A DNA stretch of 26,221 bases from Fragilaria crotonensis (Eukaryota > Bacillariophyta > Fragilariophyceae > Fragilariales > Fragilariaceae), in contig JAKSYS010000774.1 in the NCBI GenBank assembly GCA_022925895.1, positions 1 through 26,221 of the forward strand, read 5' to 3'. A program made the position numbers and the translations under genes. Below are positions 1 through 9,200 of the stretch, in pieces; the stretch's first letter is position 1, and every line of letters starts with the position of its first letter. The notes under the pieces are model-generated. The model did no database searches, was not told the DNA's origin, and worked only from the letters and a program-made list of their open reading frames with translations.

Positions 1-450
1 ATCTGTTCACCAACGACAATTGGTGACCTCCATCATCCATTCACACCTCGTTCACTCTCCGTCGACATCGCCAACACTCCAGTGAAACCTAAAACCTAAA
101 TAATTCGTCTCAATTGAAATCAAAGTTTTAGGCTAAGCCTAGAGAAGAACCTTATCTTGAGTTTAACCTAGCACCTAGCTAGCACCTCTACCCCTGTTGT
201 GAAGAGTGAATTAATGCGGAGTAGAGTTTGGGTATCGGGCATCGGCATTGTTCACCATCGTGAATCATGATTTAATCATAGGCTCGGAAGACTTAGGAGA
301 GGACTAATAATGCCTGAGCCATGAGAGTCTGAGACCTGCGATTGGGGAAATGACGAGCGTATCTCGAGCAGAAAGGAGGAGTACCTGTACTACGGTAGGT
401 GTACCCGTATGGTACTATTCACTCTAGTCTCTAGTGTCTACCCTCCCAAC
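1..450. other. Non-coding flank left of the transposon
   Basis: No supportable gene is visible. There is one small perfect inverted repeat, seven bases on each side of a six-base loop, at 7-26 (TCACCAA ... TTGGTGA). The rest is unremarkable AT-leaning sequence with a few GTAC words near 380-415. It may be host flank or an older decayed insertion; I cannot tell which. Confidence 0.5.
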
Positions 451-495
451 GGCATTATTTAAGGCCAAATGACCTTATTTAAGGCCGTTTTTGCC
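451..495 (+). repeat. Left terminal inverted repeat of the PiggyBac-type element
   Basis: It begins GGCATTA and ends TTTTTGCC, and matches the reverse complement of 3155-3206 along its length with one gap of several bases. It contains two copies of a TTATTTAAGGCC word, 20 bp apart. The similarity is imperfect, in keeping with an old insertion. Confidence 0.6.
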
Positions 496-883
496 AACCT
501 CCATATGCTTTGCCAATTCTGTAGCAAGGTCCGTTGAGCTCCAGGTTTGGCATATCTCTTTGTAACACATGCAGCAAGGTTGGGGTAAAGGGGTTTTGGC
601 TGGATATCCTTCCATCCTTCCTTGAAGAGTAATTAGAAATCTTCGGCGGCTAAATTTTTTTGCGAAGGAATTTTGATCGTATTTGTCGACGGTCGCCCCT
701 GAACTTTGAAGGATCAGACCTCCTTCAGAGCAAAGCGAATTGAGCTCTTAATGCCAAGAGTCGATCCTCGTTTCGTGATTGGAGCAAGGGTGCAGGCGAA
801 AGCTCACCATGTGACATCACTCTCGCTCTGAGTGTCACCGATGATACGGAGCCAATGCCAAAACGAAGCACGTTAACGGGACT

Positions 884-3044
884 GTGACTTCAGTAAATTC
901 AGTCCCCTCGACCAATAACAAGCATGCTGTCACTCTCATCACCGCAGCTTACGAGCTTGGTGGTGGTCCTATCAAAGGAGTTGTCCTTGAATTCGCGATC
1001 AATCAAGTTGGCAGAAGAGGGATCGACGATGAACCCGTGACTGGACTCGGGAATGGAAACGACGCTCCCATCGACGACGCAATTGGAGCTCATGTTGCAA
1101 GAGTGAGCAATGAAGAGATGCTTGCAGCTCTCGAGAGCTCAGATGAGGTGTCGAGGACGAGGTAAGAGCTGCTGAGAGGACAAGAATTGCAGCTGCTGCA
1201 GCAGCATTTGTTGCATTGCCAGGGCCACCGCAAGGACCAGCAGGACCCTCCCCTTTTGTTGCAACTGTTCACGATGTACACTGGCGTGCGTCAGCCACCA
1301 CTGAACCACCATTGAATGGTGCTGTTCCTCCTCGTCAATGGAGTGTCAGGACTGCTGAGGGAGATGTCTTTGTTCCAGGAGCAGGAACAAACATAGCTGC
1401 CGTGTCTGAGATGTCAGGGCTGGAGTTTTTCTTCTCATGTTCCCTCCCAAAGCAACTCAGGGCCATGGTCAAATTGACTAACACTGAATTGATCAAGTTG
1501 GCGCTGCAAACCACTAACACCTCTGAAATGCTCAAATTCTTTGGCCTCTTGATCTTGATAACGACGTACAAGTTTACTTCCAGGGCAAGCTTGTGGGCGA
1601 TGACTGCACAAATGAAGTATAGACCAGCACCTCACTTTGGTCGCACAGGAATGTCAAGAAAATGATTTGACGACTTGTTTTGGGCAGTAAGGTGGAGTAA
1701 ACAACCTGCTGAACGTGAAAAGGACGAATGTTCAGAGGTACACAGGTGGAAGTTGGTGGATGACTTTGTTGCTGCATTCAATGAACATCAAGCAAATTTT
1801 TTTATTCCGTCGGATCACATTTGTGTTGACGAGTCCATGAGCCGTTGGTACGGCCAGGGAGGCCATTGGATCAGCCATGGCCTCCCACAATACGTTGCAA
1901 TCGATCGCAAGCCTGAGAATGGCTGCAAAATCCAGAACTCTGCTTGTGTTTGGAGCGGTGTGATGCTTTGTCTAAAGTTGGTGAAGGGTGCTGACCTTGT
2001 TGGTGAGGAGGACAAAAGTCAAGGAAACCAGGAGGTCGGTCTGTTGCATGGTACTCAAGTCTTGAAACATGTTGTCTCACACTGGTTTGGAACCAATCGA
2101 ATTGTTTGTGCAGACTCCTACTTCGCTTCGGTCGGCGCAGCGAAGGAGCTTTATCGAAACGGACTTCGATTCATTGGCGTCGTCAAGACGGCCACGAAAG
2201 GATTTCCAAAATCCTATCTCACCAACGTTGAACTCCATGAATGCGGCGACTTCCATGCCGAAGCTTCCGACAAGACTGACGCTATGGATCCTGATATGGC
2301 TGCCTTTGTGTGGATGAATCGTGAGCGTCGGTATTTCATTGCAACGGCAGGCAATCTTGCGGAGGGAACACCATATACTCACTGACGCTGGCAGCATGTG
2401 AACCATGCTCCAAACGCAGCTCCAGAGAGGGTATTCATGACAATCAAGCAACCTCAAATTGCAGAAGTCTACTATGATACTTGTGGGGCTATTGACCGTC
2501 ACAATCGATACCGACAGGACGACCTTCGAATGGAAAGAAGGTCAAGACAAAGGATTGGTCGGTAAGAGTCAATCTATCTATTTTTTCCATGATTGTTGTC
2601 AATACATGGCTTGTTTTCTATGCATTCAAGAATTCCCCAGACCTTCTTGCGGGCAAAAAAGAGATTCTGCAGAAGGACTTCTATGCAATGCTTGCAGAGG
2701 AGTTGATCGACAATACCTACGGCAGCAGCATCAGCAGTGCACGGCGACCGAGGTCGTCACCGACCAACTATCAAGATGCGTGCATGAGGGCGCTGGAATA
2801 TGGATCTGCACGCGCTGGTGTCCTCACTCATTTAACTCCAGTCAAGAGACTTAAGACTTCTGGAGGTAAAGCAACAAATCATAGGTACCGAGGGGGATGC
2901 AGAGAGTGTCAGAAGAAGTCAACTTGGCAATGCAGCGACTGCGGCGTCAGTGGAAAAACGGTGTTTCTTTGCTCAACAATATATGGCAAATGGTGCTTTT
3001 TGGACCGCATTGCTCACAACCATGCACACATAGATGAAGAATGA
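884..3044 (+). pseudogene. PiggyBac-like transposase, broken reading frame
   Basis: The role of an intact relative is cut-and-paste transposition at TTAA sites. The three catalytic aspartates of the family can be placed: the VDES motif (Asp codon 1828-1830), the CADSYF motif (2113-2115) and the AIDRHN motif (2494-2496). A C-terminal cysteine-rich zinc-binding region (CRECQ, QCSDC and later Cys/His, from about 2898) is typical of PiggyBac. The reading frame is broken four ways. A frame change lies near 1145-1163, with codons open again in another frame from 1147. In-frame TGA codons lie at 1663-1665 and 2383-2385. A one-base slip lies near 2535-2545, after which the last 150 codons run to the TGA at 3042-3044. 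No good ATG opens the N-terminal part; the 884 start is a GTG, so the true 5' end is uncertain. Family assignment is firm. An intron in place of the first frame break is possible, because GTAAGA follows at 1162. Confidence 0.85.
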
Positions 3045-3154
3045 AGCATCGTATCAATGTTTCAATCATCTTTTATTAGTGTCAACATTGCCGTATTGAC
3101 CGTCATGGTCAACCCCTCTTTTGAGTGGAGTACAGTATCTTTTCCACGAATGCT

Positions 3155-3206
3155 GGCAAAAAATGGATGACGTTATTTAAGGCACTCGATGGCATTACTT
3201 AATGCC
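3155..3206 (-). repeat. Right terminal inverted repeat of the PiggyBac-type element
   Basis: Its reverse complement starts GGCATTA and ends TTTTTTGCC like the left end, with two TTAA words 22 bp apart. The outermost 16 bases, GGCATTACTTAATGCC, are themselves nearly palindromic. Confidence 0.6.
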
Positions 3207-3794
3207 AAGGGCTTGGAAGGCTAGACACTAGGAGTATTGCACTTCGCTATGCGCTGGGCTTCTTGGAGGAAACGCCAGTACGTGTAGCTTCGATAAGTAG
3301 TGTGGCTCTACTATACACTCTGCACGCTGTGCCAGGTACAGTACTAGTACTTGCTCTCATGAGTCCAGTGGATTATCCGCAAGCAAGACGCTGGGCCGAA
3401 AAATTAGTCGACATAAACACTGCTCGCACTCAATGTCACCATTTGTATCCGCTACTGTACTACCGGTAGATAGAGGATATACTTCGGAGCCGTAGAGTAG
3501 CTGTCCACTGGAGGTTCCGGAAAATCCACTCCGGTGCAAAATACTGTGTAGGTATCTTACTACTGTACCGGTACAGGTTATGAAGACTTCGAGTATTCAC
3601 GAAGTCGTAAAGTCTATATCTGGAAACAAATGATGGATTTCGATTAAGTGCCGCACGTTTTCTGCCCAGATACAAAAATCTCCTTCAGACAGATCATACT
3701 AATTATTTAGATATATATTTTCATCAACTTAGTTACTCTGCCTTTTCCACGTCCTCAACTTCTATGTTAAGGTTTCGATGTGCTGGCTGGAGAC
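3207..3794. other. Non-coding spacer with scattered GTAC words
   Basis: No gene is supported; the short open frames here have no ATG-plus-domain support. GTAC words recur between about 3280 and 3580, several within CCGGTA-containing contexts, as in the blocks upstream of the genes. The region lies between the transposon and the 31-bp arrays. Confidence 0.5.
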
Positions 3795-3904
3795 TGAATG
3801 ATTCATTCAGGGGCATTCAGTTGCTTGAACGATTCATTCAGGACCCTTCAGATGCTTGAATGATTCATTCAGGACCATTCAGTTGCTTGAATGATTCATT
3901 CAGG
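3795..3904 (+). repeat. 31-bp tandem repeat, array 1 (about 3.5 units)
   Basis: Units start at 3795, 3826, 3857 and 3888 with an exact 31-bp period. Each starts TGAAYGATTCATTCAGG and ends CAGWTGCT. Units differ at a few positions only. The TGAATGATTCATTCA core is close to palindromic. There are no unique spacers between units. Confidence 0.9.
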
Positions 3905-4015
3905 CTATTCAAAAAAAACAGACATTTTCTCAACAACGAACTCGAAGTACTCCGAGTACTGCAGTACAACATCAGTACGAGGTACACTTGTTGCAAATAG
4001 TCGTTACTTAAAAAA

Positions 4016-4116
4016 TCGTTCAGGGGCATTCAGTTGGTTGAACGATTCATTCATGACCATTCAGATGCTTGAATGATTCATTCAAGACCATTCAGTTGCT
4101 TGAATGATTCATTGAG
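4016..4116 (+). repeat. 31-bp tandem repeat, array 2 (about 3 units)
   Basis: It is the same 31-bp unit as array 1, in the same orientation. A truncated unit occupies 4016-4038, whole units start at 4039 and 4070, and a partial unit lies at 4101-4116. It is separated from array 1 by about 110 bp of unrelated sequence rich in GTAC/AGTACT words, which looks like an insertion into one longer array. Confidence 0.9.
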
Positions 4117-4360
4117 ATGCTATTTGAAAATGGGGTTGCGGGAAACACCGATTTTTCACTACGGTTCCCGCAATCCCGAAAAATTCCGGTGTACAGTTCA
4201 GTAGCTACTGGTATCAGTAGAGAGTACTGAAATATGGAGTATGTATACGCGAAGGACAAAGTCGGCAGTTTTTTTAGGGGATGCGGGAAACAGCTGGTTT
4301 CGATTTGTTGTTTCGTACTATTATCAAAAAATGGAGCTCGACAAAAATAGCGTCTTTCAG

Positions 4361-4420
4361 AGAATTTTCGAGTTGTCCAGAGGATTTTCGAGTTGTCCGG
4401 AGGATTTTCGAGTTGTCCTT
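4361..4420 (+). repeat. Three 20-bp tandem units inside the fold-back element
   Basis: Units start at 4361, 4381 and 4401 with the pattern AGRATTTTCGAGTTGTCCRG. The unit core is the inverted counterpart of the units at 4647-4709. Confidence 0.9.
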
Positions 4421-4422
4421 CT

Positions 4423-4492
4423 GGATCACTTCTTAACCCTATTTTTGTGTAGCTTCTGGTATAGGTCTACAGGGATTAAAAAGAAGTGATCC
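4423..4492. repeat. Central small inverted repeat of the fold-back element
   Basis: GGATCACTTCTT (4423-4434) pairs perfectly with AAGAAGTGATCC (4481-4492). The pairing extends imperfectly inward (TAACCCTA against AGGGATTA), leaving a loop of about 30 bases. It lies near the middle of the large fold-back element. Confidence 0.85.
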
Positions 4493-4646
4493 CAATTCCG
4501 GATCACTCATTTCTTGAAACGACTTTTCGGAGCGATTTGACTTTTTGAAACTCGTTTCAGAGGATGAAATTACTTTAACATGGACTACTCTACTGACATT
4601 CCTACACACCCTAGTACTCAGTACCGCTATGCATTAGGGATATGCT

Positions 4647-4709
4647 CTCGGACAACTTCTCGGATCACTCGGACAACTTCTTGGATGACTCGGACAATTG
4701 TCGAATCCG
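4647..4709 (-). repeat. Three 21-bp tandem units in the right half of the fold-back element
   Basis: Units start at 4647, 4668 and 4689 with the pattern CTCGGACAACTTCTYGGATSA, the third more diverged. Read on the minus strand they contain AGTTGTCCGAG, like the left-half units at 4361-4420. Confidence 0.85.
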
Positions 4710-5490
4710 TGTTGAGCTCTCTCTGACGCAATAGCGTGACACCAGAGAATCAATTCCAGCCGGTTCCCGCAACCCCTAAAAAAACTGCCGACTTTGTCCT
4801 TCGCGTATCTTACATGCTCATCATACGTATGACATATATGCATATATCATACGATAGCAATACAAGCTGTTCAATGGAAGCGCGATCCGAGACGCCGTTA
4901 CGAACCCTGGAAAACGGTGTTCTCTCTAGTAGTAGAGTTCTGGGTTTTTAGGAGGAAGCATACGTAATCAAATATATTATTTCATTTTATGCGTAGTCTA
5001 CTATATATATATATATTTACTATACTCTTATACTACAGTACTCTGTATTCCAGTACAGTACTTGTATTCTGTACTGATTCCAGCACTGAACTGTACGCCG
5101 GAATTCTTCGGGGTTGCGGGAACCGTATTGAAAAATCGGTGTTTCCCGCAACCCCAATGTCTTATCCCGAACGTGACGAACCTGAAACACCGGGGAATTA
5201 CCAATGACATTATAAACTGTCCATCTACACGTGTAAAAAACGGATTGTTTGAAAAGTTCCTGCTGCCACTGGCCAATTTTGTCCGAAGTGCACATTCGAC
5301 GTACAAAAAATCACGACCCATCCGAGTGCAGAAAATCAAGAATCCAATCCCGTATAAACTCTACCGTTAGTATTGGGCTCCATGTAGACACACGTAGAAC
5401 GGCGGTAGAGCGAAAATTCCGGAACCTCCTGTAGCTGGTTTTCAGAAAATCCATCCTATGACATATTAAAAGCACATGGTTGCGTTATGG

Positions 5491-5590
5491 CAGCCTTTAT
5501 ATGCAAAAAAGGTTTATATCAAGTGATCATGTGTCATATGCAGCGTTTATATGCAAAAAAGGTTTATATCAAGTGCTCATGTGTCATATG
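5491..5590 (+). repeat. 50-bp tandem duplication
   Basis: Copies 5491-5540 and 5541-5590 agree at 48 of 50 bases. Each reads from CAGCSTTTATATGC to GTGTCATATG. A further partial TCATATG follows at 5591. The near-identity suggests a recent duplication. Confidence 0.95.
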
Positions 5591-5725
5591 TCATATGAAT
5601 CTACCCTATTAATGTTAATGCACATGGTTGCATCTTGGCATGCGCCGTACGCGTCAGATTCAAGGGTTATTCATTCTCGTTCTACTCCATGATTATATTG
5701 TATGTGGAGTATGGATTTTTCTAGC

Positions 5726-5939
5726 TGTACCTGTAGGACGTGAATACGAAGTACGCAGTACTCCAGTACCAGGTATTACTCCACAGAAGCATGTGGAGTG
5801 TACGAGTACTGGTACCGTAAGGGTTCCGATGTCATACAGCAGTACATACCTGGTACCAGTACGTATCCCAAACATGCATGATGTGCATGACGCATGATCG
5901 CATGATGCACTAATGTACTGTACCAGTACTGTACTGTAC
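5726..5939. repeat. GTAC-rich block upstream of the EF-hand gene
   Basis: I count 15 GTAC words in about 215 bases, where fewer than one is expected by chance. Many sit in longer palindromes such as GGTACC, AGTACT and TGTACA. It lies about 150-370 bases before the TATA box at 6094. The function is unknown; it could be a regulatory or a structural repeat. Confidence 0.7.
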
Positions 5940-6093
5940 AGGAGATTTCGGTTTTGATCACAAATATATAGTATGTTCTTGAAAGTGGATGTAAATATTT
6001 GAAACGAAGCCTGAATTCCCAAGTTTTTGGTCTTTATTATTATGTCGATCAAAAGGCGAGACCACCGACCACCGAGCCTTGCACGACCGGCCA

Positions 6094-6104
6094 TATATAA
6101 AAGG
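6094..6104 (+). promoter_or_regulatory. TATA box of the EF-hand membrane protein gene
   Basis: TATATAAAAGG is an excellent TATA box. It lies 146 bases before the ATG at 6240, so transcription would start near 6125. A CTCGGCCTTCAAACCGAG hairpin follows at about 6121-6138 and could lie in the 5' leader. Confidence 0.7.
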
Positions 6105-6239
6105 TCAGACGCCCCTCTGTCTCGGCCTTCAAACCGAGACTGAACTTGTCACTCCCAGATCTCCTCCTCGTCGCCCTCCTTCTCCAACGTAGTCGAAAGA
6201 CTTTTTGTTGTTCCCACGAAGAGACTAGAGATCGTTTTG

Positions 6240-9200
6240 ATGAAGAGAACTCGGGCACGGTGTGCCAATGCAAGTACCAACGTCATGAAGTTATCCTTCA
6301 ATTATTTATCACCTCCTCGGTTGGTTCTTATCATCCTATTTTGTCTGTCTCGATCTGCCTTGTCTCAAACCTTACGGTATGAGTGTTATGCCCACCTCGA
6401 AGGCGCTGATCACAATCGAGACAATAAATTAAATAGAGAAGAATTCACGAATGCAGTCAATCGCATGGGGAAGGGGCACAATAATGACGCGTTGGAAGTG
6501 AATAATTTCATGGAACTTCCATTGGCCATCCAAGAAGCGTTCACACGCCTATCGTGCCGCTGTTTGGCTTTGGGACAGGAGAATGTGAATGTGGCGGTGT
6601 CTTGTTGCGGGGGAGAATACGCAACAGTGGACATTTCCGGTATAGTGCCTGGTACGCGTCCGACATCGGCCGAGGCACAACTTTTAGATGAAACATGCCA
6701 GGCAATTGACGATGCTCTGGCTAAATCCAAAATATCCAATGCAGACTTCCGTTTCAAGTCGTGGATGTATTGAGCGATGTCACATTTGCTCGCCAAGCAA
6801 CAGTAGCACCGACGTCGAATTCACAGCAGTGTTTGATTGGCATGGTTGTCTCTGATCAAAACCCGAGAGACGGTCTCATGAGCAGTTCGGAATACGTCGT
6901 TTTCGTCAATAGACTCTCCAATAAAGCTTTTGGCAGCACATTCGATGACCTTCCAACTGTTCTGCAAACAAACTTTGACAACCTGGCCCAAACCAATGGA
7001 GAGATCAACATCGAAGGGTCAACTCCTGGCTCCGATGCCACCACGGAACAAGAAGCGTTCCTTGAGCAAATATGTTCCGACACTCAAAGTGCTATTGATA
7101 CGGCACTGAGTGATCCCAATCGACCATCGGAACCACCATCACCGACCGCTATTCTGCCAACATCGGATGCCGTGCCGACTCCAACGCCCACTTCACCTTC
7201 CAACGTTCTTCCTACCACCCCCGTCTCCCTGACTAGATCGCCCACCAGAGCTCCAATACGATCACCAACAACGGGCACTCCAGAGCCAACACCGTCACCG
7301 CCAACGAGCACGCCCAAGCCAACACCGTCGCCAACAAGTACGCCCAAGCCAACACCGTCGCCGGTAACAAGTACACCCAAGCCAACTCCATCGCCGGTAA
7401 CGAGTACGCCTAAGCCAGTACCGTCGCCGACGCCAGGGCCACCATCGTCCAGTGGTACTGCAAGACCGACAAGGCAGGTAAATGAATGCTTCGTTGGAAT
7501 GCTCATCAGTGACAGCTCTCGCGACGGCACATTGGACCAAACCGAGTACGTGACCTTTGTCAATTTTTTGCAGAATTCGTTCGAAGGCATGACATACGAC
7601 GAGTTGCCCTCGGTCCTTCAGGATAATTTTGATAATTTGGCTACCAATGGATCAATTGACATCGAAGGTGTGGCGGGTCCAACCGAGGCGCAAAACATCG
7701 TCCTTACGAACATATGCGACGAAACCAACCAAGCCATTAGTGCGGCACTTGACATCCCGACCATTTCGCCGCAGCCTGCTGCGACCCCTTCGCCAACGAG
7801 AAAGCCGACACCACCGCCTACTCCGGTGCCAGCCACACCTGCTCCTACCTCAACGCCAACGACGAAGCCGACTTCATCAGCGCCAATTTCACCGCCAACG
7901 AAGAAACCAACGTCATCCGCGCCGACCTCACCGCCAACGAAAAAGCCGGTTTCATCCGCTCCAACATCAACGCCTCCGCAAATAACTACATTGGGTCCAA
8001 ATGAAATCCAAAGTCCCGCCCCAACTTCAAGAGCTCCTACAATATCGTCGCCTTCAATATCGTTCCAACCCTCTGGACAATTGGAGAACGTCGAGGTATC
8101 TAACATTTTCGTGATCTCCAATACGGATGGCATCACTGTCAGCCAGCTTAACAATGCAACAAACCCGGAACGAATTAATGTGGACGACGCCTATGCATCC
8201 ATAGTACAGACCACAATCGACAGCGAGTTCCAAGGATCAAGATACCTCAGAACGAGACGATTTCTGAAAGTCGATTACGTCAGCGCAGGCGCTCGCCAGT
8301 TCACTGACGTTGCGTGTCCAGCGGGGGCTGCTGCGCTTGCCTTGTGCCAACAGGTCCTTGCGACATTCTTCCTTGCAGTTTCTAGCGACGAGGATGCTGC
8401 GCAAGTGTCGGCGGACGCCAAGGCGGCTGTTGATGCAGCTATCGCTGCTGGCGACATGCAATCACTTCTAAGTCAGGAAGGATCGTCAATTAGCGTTGAA
8501 GAGGGCGCCCCTATTGTTGATGTACCCACATCCGCACCTTCATTGCCGCCGTCAGATGCTGCCACACTCAAGCCGACGTTTGGTGGATTCTCCGGTGACA
8601 TTACAATTGAGAGTGTTTTCTGCATTTCGAATACTATCAATATGACTGCATCTGATTTGCAGGCAGACAACAGCAACAAAGTAGACCTAGAGGCTGCCTA
8701 CAACAACACCGCGTCAGGGGTTGTAACAGCAAAAGGTGACGTGGGAACCAGTTTCGTTCCGTCCAGCGGATTCATCACGGATATTGTTGATGTTCCGTGT
8801 CCTGCAGGTTTGACCAACGCAACTTTGTGTCAGCGAGTCAACGCGCAATACAACATCTCGGCAGTCAGCGATGATAGAGGCGCCACCCTCCAAGAGTACA
8901 CTAACGCAACGAATACGGCCATCATAGAGGGCGAGCTTCAGAATGCCCTTGACAAAATCAACCGCAGCACACCTATTAACATTGAATGGCAGATGAGCAC
9001 TCAGTCTCCGACGCCGACCCCAACGTCCGCGCCCACAGGAGGCGGAGATGGTGGTCTCTCGACGACTGCTACGATTTTTATCGGAGTTGGCAGCGCAGTC
9101 GCTTCGCTAATCTTTTGTATTGGACTCTACTTATTCTGTGGACGACGCCCCGCTCGAGGCTCCAAGCAAGGACGCCCTGGAAAAGCTTCAGCGACTGAGG

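Larger units (their letters stand above)
451..3206 (+). mobile_element. Decayed PiggyBac-type DNA transposon
   Basis: A transposase relic of the PiggyBac (DDE_Tnp_1_7) family at 884-3044 is bracketed by imperfect terminal inverted repeats (451-495 and 3155-3206). Both ends carry TTAA tetranucleotides (459-462, 479-482 on the left; 3177-3180, 3199-3202 on the right), which fits the TTAA target preference of PiggyBac elements. Because each end has two TTAA words about 20 bp apart, the exact boundary and target duplication cannot be fixed by eye. The coding part has at least two frameshifts and two in-frame stops, so the copy cannot supply its own transposase. About 2.75 kb is a normal size for a complete element, so this looks like a full-length copy that decayed by point mutation rather than by deletion. 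Confidence 0.75.
4132..5155. repeat. Nested fold-back (inverted-repeat) element
   Basis: Two well-conserved pairs of inverted arms are nested. The outer arms 4132-4201 and 5086-5155 match at 66 of 70 bases. The inner arms 4245-4297 and 4756-4808 match at 50 of 53 bases. The sequence between arms also pairs, less well: each half holds three tandem ~20-bp units with an AGTTGTCC-type core (4361-4420 forward; 4647-4709 inverted). A GGGGTTGCGGGAA-like word occurs six times in alternating orientation. The right half carries roughly 230 extra bases between its inner and outer arm. The ends are GGGG...CCCC, flanked on both sides by AAT (4129-4131, 5156-5158), a possible 3-bp target duplication. No transposase is encoded. 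It best resembles a non-autonomous fold-back element or MITE, but a transcribed hairpin is also possible. Confidence 0.85.
5156..6093. other. Non-coding DNA upstream of the EF-hand membrane protein gene
   Basis: No gene is supported here. It contains the 50-bp duplication (5491-5590), a second copy of the GCACATGGTTGC word that precedes it (5472 and 5620), and the dense GTAC block at 5726-5939. It ends at the TATA box of the next gene. Confidence 0.5.

Noticed and set aside
3795..4116. 31-bp repeats as a CRISPR array
   Set aside because: Units are directly tandem with no unique spacers, there are no cas genes, and the surrounding DNA is eukaryotic.
4241..4843. Short open frames on both strands with a shared FRGCGN-like peptide
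   Set aside because: They are translations of the two inverted arms of the fold-back element, not genes.
3505..5435. Larger palindrome joining TTCCGGAACCTCC-like words at about 3511 and 5419
   Set aside because: Only about 13-15 bases match and the core TTCCGGAA is self-palindromic, so it is not enough to extend the fold-back element.
7084..7590. Minus-strand open frame with Gly/Val-rich periodic protein
   Set aside because: It is the antisense shadow of the Thr/Pro repeat codons in the EF-hand gene; it has no independent support.
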